DNA of 9,921 nucleotides from Streptosporangium amethystogenes (GCF_000721075.1 NZ_JOEQ01000074.1:1-9921), one strand, 5' to 3'. Shown: positions 1-5,835, numbered from the stretch's first letter. The notes: a model not told the origin generated them from the sequence alone. Program-made: numbers and translations.

Positions 1-75
1 GCCGATGATGTGTGGACGCCCTCGGACTGGTCGGTGCCTGAGACCTCCGTCCCCCTGAATCCGGCCGCCGGATAA
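1..75 (+). CDS. Possible C-terminal end of a protein that starts before the window
   Basis: Frame 1 is open from the first base to a TAA at 73-75 and encodes 24 residues ending in LNPAAG. The stretch is rich in Trp, Pro, Ser and Asp and resembles no family I know. It is too short to separate from a chance open frame, but the codons have the G/C-biased third positions expected of this genome. It would be the last gene to the left of boundary unit L. Confidence 0.3.
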   Translation, partial: ADDVWTPSDWSVPETSVPLNPAAG

Positions 76-164
76 CGACCGCCGCTCCAAGCAGTCAAGG
101 CGTCCTGATATCCGGTGCACACGAAGGCGCTCCAGCCAGAAGGTCACGATCCACGACTGGAGTG

Positions 165-180
165 CTAGGGTTCACCAGCC
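165..180 (+). repeat. Degenerate attachment-site core (unit L)
   Basis: These 16 bases match the end of the tRNA-Ala 3' half at 5785-5800 at 14 positions, including CACCAGCC. The match continues without a gap into the terminator that follows both copies. Upstream of 165 the tRNA T-arm is not recognisable, so this is either an eroded core or only its last part. The call rests on collinearity with unit B and on the integrase remnant immediately to the right. Confidence 0.4.
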
Positions 181-215
181 AAAACGCCGCTTTCCTGATC
201 TTGGGAAGCGGCGTT
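181..215. terminator. Hairpin terminator of unit L, same family as in unit B
   Basis: The arms AACGCCGCTTTCC (183-195) and GGGAAGCGGCGTT (203-215) form a GC-rich stem with a 7-base loop. The left flank AAAA reads as a short T-run on the minus strand, so it could stop transcription from the minus-strand integrase remnant. The same hairpin with a different loop follows the tRNA fragment at 5803. Confidence 0.6.
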
Positions 216-225
216 CGTGCCATTA
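216..225 (+). repeat. Arm-site-like sequence CGTGCCATTA (unit L)
   Basis: Single copy directly after the hairpin, overlapping the integrase stop codon. It differs at one base from CGGGCCATTA, found at the same place in unit B (5836-5845) and as a tandem pair left of unit C (9174-9194). A role in integrase binding is inferred from position and recurrence only. Confidence 0.3.
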
Positions 226-678
226 GATATTGCCGGCCTTCCGCTCGGCCTCGACACGCGCGCTGAGCACATCTGCGATCTTCTGGTCGGCATCGCGCAT
301 GGCGTGCTGGTTGATCAGCGCCGCCCGGTCGCTGTCGTGCCCCGTCCGTGCCTTGAGATCGGCGAGGCTCGCGCCCGACTGCGCGGCGAGCGTGTTTTCC
401 GTGTGCTGCAGGAAGTGCAGGCCCTTGATACCCATCTCCTTGAGCGCTTCCGCCCACTTGGCCTCTCGGCGGAAGTTGCCGCCGTGCAGGAACGCGCGCT
501 TGCCGGTCCGCCACTCGGTCGGCCGGCTCGAAGACCTGGCGACGATGAGGGTGGGCCGCTCCGGCGTCTGCTCGTTGTCCGCGCCCTTGATCCGACAGGG
601 GTTCCGGCTGATCAGCTTGTCCTCTTCGACCGCCGTCATCAGAACGGCACGCAGCAGGTGGCACGCCTTAGCTGAGAC
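223..678 (-). pseudogene. int: Tyrosine integrase pseudogene of an actinobacterial integrative element
   Basis: Remnant of a phage-type tyrosine recombinase that would have inserted the element at a tRNA 3' end. Read on the minus strand it keeps part of the core-binding domain (LLRAVLMTAVEEDKLISRNPCRIKGADNE, nt ~660-565, quoted in two runs: LLRAVLMTAVEEDKL, then ISRNPCRIKGADNE) and the C-terminal catalytic region (nt ~500-225). Four kinds of damage show. A one-base loss near 540 puts QVFEPADRV in another frame. The central catalytic domain with the first active-site Arg is missing. The family's HDLRHTGN box reads LQHTEN, so His-Asp is lost and the second Arg is Gln (406-408). The catalytic Tyr of ALIYQHA is Asn (AAC, 310-312). 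Homology is unclear above about 678. It ends 43 bp from the degenerate att core, the usual place for such integrases. Confidence 0.85.
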
Positions 679-910
679 GTCGATCTGAGTAAATTCGACG
701 ACCATAAGGATCTCGGCGACGGTGCCGAGCGTGACGGTCTCGACTAGACAGGCGGTGAAGGCGATCGAAGCGCTGACGCCCGCAGATGGCCCAGCTCGCC
801 TGGCACCCACACTGTGCAACCGGCAGGAGTAATCTTCTACCCCGGTTCCCATCATTCGGTATGCGATGTCGGCCCCACCCCCTCAGCCCTCCTTCGACAG
901 CAGGAAGACC

Positions 911-1312
911 ATGACGAGTTTCGAGCTCAGCAGCCCCTTGACGTTGCCCGCGACCAACGGGTACAGCCACGTGGCGATCATTTCTCCCGGAAGTCGGCTC
1001 GTCTGGACCTCGGGCCAGGTTCCGATCGCCGCGGACGGCACTGTCGCGCCTGCCGGAGACTGGGAGGCCCAAACTAGGCTGGCCATGCAAAATGTCGGCG
1101 CTGCGTTGGAGGGGGGCGGGGCGACCTGGAACGACGTGTTCAAGCTCACGATCTACGTGGTGGACACATCGGCCCTGCCGGTTGTCCGAATGGTGCGCGA
1201 CGAGTTCGTCAGCGTGGACCGGCCTCCGACGAGCTCGCTGGTGCGGGTCGCCGGCCTGTTCCGGCCGGACATCCTCATTGAGATCGAGGCGGTGGCCGCA
1301 GTAGGCGGGTGA
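911..1312 (+). CDS. Rid family protein (YjgF/YER057c/UK114 fold)
   Basis: A 133-residue protein, the normal length for the Rid superfamily of small trimeric cytosolic proteins. The best-known members hydrolyse reactive enamine/imine intermediates made by PLP enzymes; others have different or unknown roles. Visible signs are LVWTSGQVPIAADG (residues 30-43), the helix with NVGAALEGGGATWNDVFKLTIYV (about 61-83, in runs NVGAALEGGGATW and NDVFKLTIYV), and the C-terminal LIEIEAVAAV. By my hand alignment the Arg that binds the carboxylate in archetypal RidA (the PARS box) falls on Ser in PPTSSLV, so imine deaminase activity should not be assumed. ATG 911 was chosen over 866 because AGGAAG (902-907) sits just upstream and because 911 gives the family's usual start. 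The gene stands alone, and I see no clear terminator before the convergent GNAT gene. Confidence 0.85.
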   Translation: MTSFELSSPLTLPATNGYSHVAIISPGSRLVWTSGQVPIAADGTVAPAGDWEAQTRLAMQNVGAALEGGGATWNDVFKLTIYVVDTSALPVVRMVRDEFVSVDRPPTSSLVRVAGLFRPDILIEIEAVAAVGG

Positions 1313-1442
1313 GCTCGGCCCCTGGGCGCCGTACAGCAGCCAGATACAGCAACACCGCCTCGCATGGCCACTCGTCACCGACCCCCAACTACCGCCTGTC
1401 GTGGGCACCGACGTAGTTCACTTCACTCGGCGATAACGTGGC

Positions 1443-1922
1443 TCACAGAGATTGCTCCAGTCGATGCTTCATCGGCAGGAACCCTGCCGCTTCGTAGAAC
1501 GAAAGCGCCTCCTCGTTGAAGTCCCAGACCTCCGTAAGGAGGCGGCGGCATCCAGCCTCCCGCCCCGCGTCTCGAACAGCCTCCAGTAAGGCGGTCGCAA
1601 CCCCGTGGCGCCTCCCCAGCGGGGCCACAGCCAGTTGGTCCAACCCGATCAACGAGTCGGCATGGGTGAGAACGGTGGGGGCAGACTGATGCAGGGTCGC
1701 ACCTGCATAGCCAACGCATTCGTCATCGAGCTCGGCAATGAAGATTCGCGCCGTTTTCTGGTCGAGCAGGTTTCCGAACATCTCTGTCAGATCTTCGAGC
1801 GAAGGGGTCGTGTAGAGGTCCGGCCGATTCTCTACGTGGATGCCATGCACGTGATGGTTCATCTCAGCGAGCAGGGCGGCGTCTCTCCCTGGGGTCGCCT
1901 GGCGGATCCGTAGCTGTGACAC
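1443..1922 (-). CDS. GNAT family N-acetyltransferase
   Basis: 159 residues, typical of a single-domain GNAT enzyme, which transfers an acetyl group from acetyl-CoA to an amine. The substrate cannot be read from the sequence. The acetyl-CoA pyrophosphate-binding motif A is LDQLAVAPLGRRHGVATALL (residues 94-113), with the R/Q-x-x-G-x-G/A pattern as RRHGVA. Motif B follows with NEEALSFYEAAGF (136-148), including the usual Tyr and the AAGF turn. The start is GTG at 1922-1920, supported by the purine-rich GAGGAAGAGG about 7 bases upstream. The gene converges with the Rid gene and diverges from the truncated regulator at 2126. It appears intact. Confidence 0.85.
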   Translation of the reverse strand: MSQLRIRQATPGRDAALLAEMNHHVHGIHVENRPDLYTTPSLEDLTEMFGNLLDQKTARIFIAELDDECVGYAGATLHQSAPTVLTHADSLIGLDQLAVAPLGRRHGVATALLEAVRDAGREAGCRRLLTEVWDFNEEALSFYEAAGFLPMKHRLEQSL

Positions 1923-2125
1923 CGCGTACCTCTTCCTCTGGCATAGGCACAGAAGAATTCATGATCGCACCAGGGACCAGTACCCACATCTCCAGAGCTA
2001 CACTTCCGCTCACCCAGTCACGCAGTGTGCCAATGCAGCACGACGATCGCCGCGGGGTGGCTGAACCCCTGGAATGGTCTGGGACCTCGTTCCTAATGAC
2101 GGTGCGGGTGCGTTCTCGGTCTGGT

Positions 2126-2470
2126 CGGGCGGCGGATGCCTTCTTCCTCCAGCGCGGCATGACCGAGCTGCATCTTGACAACTGGCCCAAGGCGATCGAC
2201 CTGCTGACGGATGGACTGTCCAGCTTGCCAGAGAGCTACAAGCGCGATCGCGCCTGGTACGGCTCATGCCTGGCCAAGGCCCACGCTGAGGCTGGAGACG
2301 TGGCGGCGGCCGTACAGGTGAGCCTGCCGATCGTGGCCGACGCTGTCGAGCTGAACCGCCACGCGGCCAAGGAACTGCTTACGATCGCACGAGACTTGAA
2401 CAGGAAACAGGCGCCGGAGGCGGTCACTCTCTCCGAGGCGCTGATGGCCTGTTCATCTGTCTCGGAATGA
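2126..2470 (+). pseudogene. C-terminal TPR fragment of an XRE-type regulator
   Basis: From about residue Arg at 2126 the frame encodes a helical tail (FFLQRGMTELHLDNWPKAID, then a helix with SYKRDRAWYGSCLAKAHAEAG). This resembles the last TPR-like repeats of the long actinobacterial helix-turn-helix regulators that carry a C-terminal TPR region. Those proteins are usually around 400 residues, and only about 115 remain. The open frame runs back to 1916, but those residues do not resemble the family and no HTH domain is present, so the 5' part has been lost. If anything is made, translation could begin at ATG 2158, though I see no good ribosome site. It ends 22 bp before the SUKH gene and may supply read-through transcription to it. 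The family call comes from pattern memory. Confidence 0.55.
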
Positions 2471-2492
2471 TCGGTCGGAGAGGGAAGGCACC

Positions 2493-3077
2493 ATGGCCAC
2501 TGTCGCCGATCTGGTGGTGATCATCGGACCTTCGAACAAGCCGGCATCCGCCGTGGATTGGACCGCGATCGAGGCGGAGACCGGTCTTGTGTTCCCCAGC
2601 GACTACAAGGCATGGACCGCCCAATATGCCGACCTCCGGCTGAACGACTTTCTCTACGTCAGCCGTCCCGACCTCGGTGGACTCGAAAGGCAGGGCGCGA
2701 TTCACCGGATGAGTCAACTTCGTCCGATCATCGAGGAGTGGGGCACCATCGACCTGGTGGACGACGAGGGTAGAGAGATCGAGGCGCTGCCCTTCCCTCT
2801 CTATCCCGAGCCCGGCGGTGTGTACCCGTGGGGATCGACGGATAACGGGGACTACCTTCTGTGGCTCACCGGTCCTGATCCCGAGAAGTGGACGATCGTG
2901 ATCACAGACGGAATGACGTGGTGGCATTATCCAGGATCGCTGATGGACTTCCTCGTCGGAATTATGAGCCGTAAAGTGCTATGCCCTTTGTTCCCTGATG
3001 ACTTTCCCGACGGAACCGATATCGAGGAATACACTCCGGAGGATCATGCTCGCATACGGGCTGAGCATGGGCTGTGA
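2493..3077 (+). CDS. SMI1/KNR4 (SUKH) family protein, probable orphan immunity protein
   Basis: A 194-residue soluble protein. The SUKH signature is visible: DWTAIEAETGLVFPSDYKAW (residues 22-41), the W-x-x-I-E...G..-F/L-P-x-D-Y pattern at the domain start, and later the strands GGVYPWGSTDNGDYLLWLT (108-126). Acidic residues are frequent, as in other proteins of the superfamily. In bacteria SUKH proteins are mostly immunity proteins that bind and neutralise nuclease or deaminase toxins of polymorphic or contact-dependent systems. No toxin, WXG/LXG or secretion gene is near, so this looks like a stray immunity gene acquired for protection, but that role is inferred. The ATG start has GAGAGGGAAGG just upstream. 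The stop is followed within 20 bp by the repeats and hairpin that precede tRNA fragment A. Confidence 0.8.
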   Translation: MATVADLVVIIGPSNKPASAVDWTAIEAETGLVFPSDYKAWTAQYADLRLNDFLYVSRPDLGGLERQGAIHRMSQLRPIIEEWGTIDLVDDEGREIEALPFPLYPEPGGVYPWGSTDNGDYLLWLTGPDPEKWTIVITDGMTWWHYPGSLMDFLVGIMSRKVLCPLFPDDFPDGTDIEEYTPEDHARIRAEHGL

Positions 3078-3094
3078 CGGCAATCGGTGGGGCA

Positions 3095-3147
3095 GGGTGA
3101 CGGCATCTCACGCAGCGGTTTTCTGGGTGACCAACTGGGTGACAACG
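3095..3147 (+). repeat. GGGTGAC direct repeats left of att core A
   Basis: GGGTGAC occurs at 3095-3101, 3125-3131 and 3137-3143. The last two lie in a 12-bp tandem, CTGGGTGACCAA followed by CTGGGTGACAAC (3124-3147). They sit about 95-150 bp before core A, where the arm-type binding sites of a tyrosine integrase would be expected on the side away from int. I found no matching copy near unit L, so the partner side is missing from the window. The role is inferred from position. Confidence 0.45.
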
Positions 3148-3196
3148 GCCTCGGACGAGGCCGGGCGACGGTGGATCGCCGTGGACCGTATTCGCA

Positions 3197-3233
3197 GGTG
3201 GGGGCGGGTATTGCCCATGGTCCCGCCCCCACC
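3197..3233. terminator. Strong 12-bp hairpin between the SUKH gene and att core A
   Basis: GGTGGGGGCGGG (3197-3208) and CCCGCCCCCACC (3222-3233) are perfectly complementary, with a 13-base loop. The hairpin is 120 bp after the SUKH stop codon and 9 bp before core A. It could end the SUKH transcript. No T-run follows, as is common for terminators in high-GC actinobacteria. It could instead be a structural part of the attachment site. Confidence 0.5.
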
Positions 3234-3241
3234 GGGGTTGC

Positions 3242-3286
3242 TTTGCAAGCAGGATGTCAGGAGTTCGAATCTCCTAGGCTCCACCA
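3242..3286 (+). repeat. tRNA-Ala(UGC) 3' half, attachment-site core A
   Basis: The sequence runs from the anticodon loop TTTGCAA (anticodon TGC) through the anticodon stem GCAGG, a T-arm AGGAG-TTCGAAT-CTCCT, and the acceptor strand AGGCTCC with discriminator A and CCA. The T at tRNA position 70 is the partner in the G3:U70 pair that marks alanine tRNAs. The 5' half (acceptor strand, D-arm) is absent, so this is not a working tRNA gene. Bases 3242-3284 are identical to 5753-5795 and 9372-9414. A crossover from the anticodon loop to the 3' end is the usual attB of tyrosine-integrase elements, so this is read as an att site of an integrated element. Confidence 0.9.
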
Positions 3287-3300
3287 CCCTCACGGACACG

Positions 3301-3345
3301 AAAAAGCCCAGGTCAGGCATGGTTGCCGCAACCTGGGCCTTGATC
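3301..3345. terminator. Hairpin terminator after tRNA fragment A
   Basis: GCCCAGGT (3306-3313) pairs with ACCTGGGC (3331-3338). AAAAA before the stem becomes a T-run on the minus strand, so it suits the minus-strand integrase tail as well as the tRNA direction. The hairpin, loop and flanks are clearly homologous to 9431-9470 after fragment C. Confidence 0.65.
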
Positions 3346-3346
3346 T

Positions 3347-3415
3347 TCATCCGGTCTTCTTTCGCTCCCGTGCCCGTTGCGTTCCCGATCCCTTCGCCAG
3401 TGCCCCACGGGCGAG
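3347..3415 (-). pseudogene. 3' end of a tyrosine integrase gene (unit A)
   Basis: On the minus strand the frame ends LAKGSGTQRARERKKTG-stop, with TGA at 3349-3347. The same tail, KGSGTQRARERKKAE-stop, is encoded at the same place after fragment C. Basic tails with GTQRAR are familiar to me from the C-termini of actinobacterial element integrases, and the position directly behind the att core and terminator fits. The rest of the gene is gone: just before 3420 the sequence turns into a regulator fragment on the other strand. Alone this is a weak peptide match; the duplicate at unit C raises confidence. Confidence 0.6.
3370..3387 (+). repeat. Arm-type-like direct repeat, 11-bp period (right of core A)
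   Basis: GTGCCCG (3370-3376) and GTTCCCG (3381-3387) are separated by TTGC, giving an 11-bp period, about one helical turn. The same motif lies right of core C (9498-9515) and, as ATGCCCG twice, left of core B (5637-5654). It lies inside the integrase tail, so it may be partly a coding constraint. The copy left of B is not in an integrase tail, which argues for a DNA-binding role. Confidence 0.4.
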
Positions 3416-3419
3416 ACCG

Positions 3420-3815
3420 TCGAGTAAGCGACTCCTTGAAAGCGGAACCGAAATTCGGTGCCTGTTCCTTGGTCCCCGGGGAAACGCCATCCGTGCCCGC
3501 GAAGACGAGGAAGGCTACGAAGACGGCACACTCACCACGCTGACCGCGCTCAACATCAGCATGCTGAACCGTCTCACGGCGAACCTCACCCCGCAGGCGG
3601 CCGAACTGCTTGAGCTGCGCGTCTACGACGAGACGATCCGCTTCAACATCCTCATCGTGGGCTGGACCACATGCGTGGTCCAGCCCTACCTCCCACAGGC
3701 TCGCGGAGTCGACTCACCTACCATCGTGATCAATGACAACACGGCCGCCGATGGGCTGTTCCCCGTCTTCGACCAGGTGTTCACCTCGATGCGGGAGCGG
3801 AGCAGCTCCGTATGA
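3420..3815 (+). pseudogene. C-terminal fragment of a DUF5919-like regulator
   Basis: About 131 codons that begin abruptly within the protein. The stretch with CLFLGPRGNAIRAREDEEGY, the later ELRVYDETIRFNILIVGWTT, the THxY-like strand CVVQPYLPQARGVDSP and the end GLFPVFDQVFTSMRER resembles the C-terminal half of actinobacterial XRE regulators with a DUF5919-type domain. The N-terminal HTH is missing: the frame runs back through tRNA fragment A without family-like residues. The stop overlaps the next gene in ATGA (3812-3815), so the two were translated together. A regulator of this type upstream of an inositol-monophosphatase-like gene is an arrangement I have seen in actinobacteria. The fragment has no evident start of its own, and the family assignment is from memory. 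Confidence 0.55.
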
Positions 3816-4627
3816 CCGTCGACGCCCGCGCACTCCTGCCGATCGCCGAGCAGGCCGTCACCATCGCCGGCGAGATCGTGAAGACCCGCCTTCCCGGAAC
3901 CATCACCGCCAAAGGTGATCGCGACATGGCCACCGAGGTGGACTACGCCGTAGAGCACGCGGTCCGTGACTTCCTGAGCCGCGAGACACCCGAGATCGGG
4001 TTCGTCGGTGAAGAGGAAGGGGCCACCGCCGCTGCCGAAAGCGGCCTCAAGTGGATACTCGACCCGGTCGACAGAACCGCCAACTTCCTACGCGGCATCC
4101 CGCTGTGCGGTGTCTCCCTCGGCCTGGTCGACAAGGACATGCCGACCCTCGGCGTGATCGACCTGCCGTTCCTCGGCTCCCGCTACAGCGCGGCCGAGGG
4201 CCATGGAGCCCAAGCCAACGGACAAGAGATCCACACGAGCGACACCGGCGACCTTCACTCCGCCGTGGTCGCCATCGGTGATTACGCCGTAGGCAGCGAC
4301 GCGCAAACGAAAAACCGTCTCCGCCTGGCACTCACCCACGAACTCGCCGCCCGCGTGCAACGCGTCCGGATGTTCGGAGCGGCCTCGATCGATCTCGCCT
4401 GGGTGGCAGAGGGCAAGATCGACGCCCTCATCATGCTCAGCAATAAACCATGGGACACCGCCGCGGGAGCGCTCATCGCCCGCGAGGCCAAAGCCACCGT
4501 CGTCGACCTGGACGGCAGCCCACACACCATGAACTCCGCGGCCACCATCGCGGCAAGCCCCAAAATCCTCGCCGATCTCATCGAACTCATCACCGAGGCA
4601 CGCAAGAACGCCGAACGTAGCGAATAG
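3812..4627 (+). CDS. Inositol monophosphatase family phosphatase
   Basis: 271 residues, full length for this Mg2+-dependent, Li+-sensitive sugar/inositol phosphatase family. The substrate (inositol phosphate, a nucleotide such as PAP, or another phosphate ester) cannot be told. Metal-site motifs are in order: TEVD (41-44), GEEEG (66-70), ILDPVDRTANF (82-92) and PWDTAAG (213-219). The second motif is normally D-P-x-D-G-T-x-N-F; here the Gly is Arg at residue 88 (codon AGA), next to metal-binding Asp87, so activity may be altered. The start ATG overlaps the upstream stop as ATGA, so translation is probably coupled to the truncated regulator. It converges with the second Rid gene, with a hairpin between them. 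Otherwise the frame is intact. Confidence 0.85.
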   Translation: MTVDARALLPIAEQAVTIAGEIVKTRLPGTITAKGDRDMATEVDYAVEHAVRDFLSRETPEIGFVGEEEGATAAAESGLKWILDPVDRTANFLRGIPLCGVSLGLVDKDMPTLGVIDLPFLGSRYSAAEGHGAQANGQEIHTSDTGDLHSAVVAIGDYAVGSDAQTKNRLRLALTHELAARVQRVRMFGAASIDLAWVAEGKIDALIMLSNKPWDTAAGALIAREAKATVVDLDGSPHTMNSAATIAASPKILADLIELITEARKNAERSE

Positions 4628-4670
4628 CTTGCCGAATTGTTCTCATGGGGTATCAAGGGGCGGCGGCGCT

Positions 4671-4710
4671 GCGCGCCGGGCATGCGGCCTGGGAGCCGGT
4701 CCCGGCGCGC
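4671..4710. terminator. Hairpin between two convergent genes
   Basis: GCGCGCCGGG (4671-4680) and CCCGGCGCGC (4701-4710) form a perfect 10-bp stem around a 20-base loop. It lies 43 bp after the phosphatase stop and 97 bp beyond the Rid gene stop, so it could end both transcripts. No T-run is present. Confidence 0.5.
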
Positions 4711-4746
4711 GGGCAGGACTCCGGGCCGTCGCCGTACGCCAGCCGC

Positions 4747-4791
4747 GCCGCCCGGACCATGCTGCCCGCCCATGGTCACCCCGCCGCCCAG
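4747..4791 (+). repeat. 45-bp imperfect direct repeat, left copy
   Basis: By hand count it matches 5303-5347 at about 39 of 45 positions with no gap. The best part is GCCCGCCCATGGTCAC (4764-4779), identical in the other copy. The two copies flank the minus-strand Rid gene, 556 bp apart, in the same orientation. This could mark a duplication or insertion of that gene, or a GC-rich repeat of the host. Confidence 0.55.
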
Positions 4792-4807
4792 ATGAGGACC
4801 TTACCGC

Positions 4808-5218
4808 TCAGGAATCAAGTACGGCGGCGACGGCTTCGATCTCAACGAGCTGGTTGTCGTAACCAAGCACGGTGACTCCCATCAAGGTGCTCGGTACGTC
4901 ATGGTCACCGAATGAGTCCCGGACTACCTGCCAGGCAGCCACCAAATCCTCCCGTCGGGTGGACGCGACGAGAACCCTTGTGCTGATGACGTCCTGCAAT
5001 GATGCGCCAGAGGCAGTGAGAGCCGCCTGCATGTTCTCGATGGCTTTCGCTGCTTGGCCCGCGTAGTCCCCAATCGCTGCCGTCGAGCCGTCCTCGTTCA
5101 GGGGACACGCTCCAGCGAGGAAGATGAGTCGCGACTCGGCAGGCGCCGTGGCTGCGTAAGCATACTCGGCGACGTCGGACAGAGAAGCGGAGCGGATCAA
5201 AGTGATGGCGCTAGGCAC
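4808..5218 (-). CDS. Rid family protein (second copy, divergent)
   Basis: 136 residues of the YjgF/YER057c/UK114 fold. Visible are the strand RLIFLAGACPLNEDG (30-44), the central helix with AIENMQAALTASGASLQDVI (59-78), and the end LVEIEAVAAVLDS. The box that carries the catalytic Arg in archetypal RidA reads VPSTLMGV, with no Arg, as also in the Rid gene at 911. Imine deaminase activity is therefore doubtful and the role is open. The start is GTG at 5218-5216 with GAGGGA a few bases upstream on the minus strand. The gene is alone, converges with the phosphatase gene and is bracketed by a 45-bp direct repeat. It is only distantly similar to the other Rid protein, so it is not a recent duplicate. 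Confidence 0.8.
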   Translation of the reverse strand: MPSAITLIRSASLSDVAEYAYAATAPAESRLIFLAGACPLNEDGSTAAIGDYAGQAAKAIENMQAALTASGASLQDVISTRVLVASTRREDLVAAWQVVRDSFGDHDVPSTLMGVTVLGYDNQLVEIEAVAAVLDS

Positions 5219-5302
5219 AGTCCCTCAGTCCCTTTCATATCGGGCACAGAGCGACCATCCTGACATCGGCATCCTACTGCCGCATCCTCTTTTCGCAGCC
5301 AA

Positions 5303-5347
5303 GCCGCCCGTACCTCGCGGCCCGCCCATGGTCACGCCGCCGCACAG
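5303..5347 (+). repeat. 45-bp imperfect direct repeat, right copy
   Basis: Partner of 4747-4791. It lies 85 bp upstream of the second Rid gene's start. In the surrounding stretch 5240-5478 I see no convincing gene, RNA or other structure. Confidence 0.55.
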
Positions 5348-5478
5348 CTACAGCCCTACGATCGCCACTGCGTGGTCGGACGCCGTACGTGGTCGGGGGC
5401 GATCGACGATCCAGGGTTCGTTCCTCACCCTGGTTCAGCGAGCGAGGTAGTTGATCGCCGAGCGATCCTTGGGCCTAG

Positions 5479-5622
5479 TCCCTGTGGGCAGCCATCGAGG
5501 AGTTCTCCCACTTCACCGCTGATGACGACGGGTACATGTTGTCGCTCACCAAGGATCTTGTCGGTCTGGCGCGTCGAGCGAGAGAAAACGATCAGCTGCT
5601 CTACTGCTGGTGCTCCTTGTGA
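5479..5622 (+). pseudogene. Orphan C-terminal coding fragment ending in CWCSL
   Basis: After an in-frame TAG at 5476-5478 the frame encodes 47 residues up to TGA at 5620-5622. It includes FTADDDGYMLSLTKDLVGLA and the end RENDQLLYCWCSL. It looks like real protein, with an amphipathic helix followed by a hydrophobic, Cys-rich end, and not like a chance GC-rich frame. I have the impression of the last part of a small actinobacterial element-borne protein but cannot name the family. The only internal ATG is at 5536, with no good ribosome site. It is probably the tail of a decayed gene at the right end of the A-B element. Confidence 0.4.
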
Positions 5623-5636
5623 CATACCTGGTGGCC

Positions 5637-5654
5637 ATGCCCGTTGCATGCCCG
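5637..5654 (+). repeat. Arm-type-like direct repeat, 11-bp period (left of core B)
   Basis: ATGCCCG at 5637-5643 and again at 5648-5654, with TTGC between, an 11-bp period. Including spacer and flank, TGCCCGTTGC-TGCCCGA is shared with the pair right of core C and, with one change, right of core A. The orientation is the same in all. It is about 100 bp from core B. It suggests the right end of the element whose left end is unit A. Confidence 0.5.
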
Positions 5655-5752
5655 ATGGGGTGGGAAACAAGGGGGAAAGGCGGGGAGACATGGGGAACGC
5701 GATCAGTGCGCTGAGCTGTGTTTGCCCTGGTGGAGCATGATCGGCATGTGTC

Positions 5753-5797
5753 TTTGCAAGCAGGATGTCAGGAGTTCGAATCTCCTAGGCTCCACCA
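5753..5797 (+). repeat. tRNA-Ala(UGC) 3' half, attachment-site core B
   Basis: Second copy of the 3' half (anticodon loop to CCA), identical over 43 bp to cores A and C and over 45 bp to core A. No D-arm or 5' acceptor strand lies upstream, so it is not a tRNA gene. It is followed directly by the terminator and integrase tail of unit B. It is read as the joint att site between the A-B and B-C elements. Confidence 0.9.
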
Positions 5798-5802
5798 GCC
5801 AA

Positions 5803-5835
5803 AACGCCGCTTCCTCGATCAAGAGGAGCGGCGTT
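5803..5835. terminator. Hairpin terminator after tRNA fragment B
   Basis: AACGCCGCTTCCTC (5803-5816) pairs with GAGGAGCGGCGTT (5823-5835), leaving one bulged T and a 6-base loop. AAAA in front gives a short T-run on the minus strand. The outer half of the stem is the same as in unit L (183-215), while the inner stem and loop differ with compensation. Confidence 0.65.

Noticed and set aside
668..1408. Long minus-strand frame across the Rid gene
   Set aside because: Arg/His/Gly-rich shadow of the Rid gene, with no family features or ribosome site.
3108..3350. Minus-strand frame containing EPRRFELLTSCLQ, also at 9202-9432
   Set aside because: This peptide is the reverse translation of the tRNA T-arm and anticodon region and is a common false gene call. 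The underlying feature is the tRNA fragment.
2998..3543. Plus-strand frame running through the tRNA fragment and terminator
   Set aside because: It crosses a tRNA fragment and hairpin and overlaps the SUKH gene end; no protein features.
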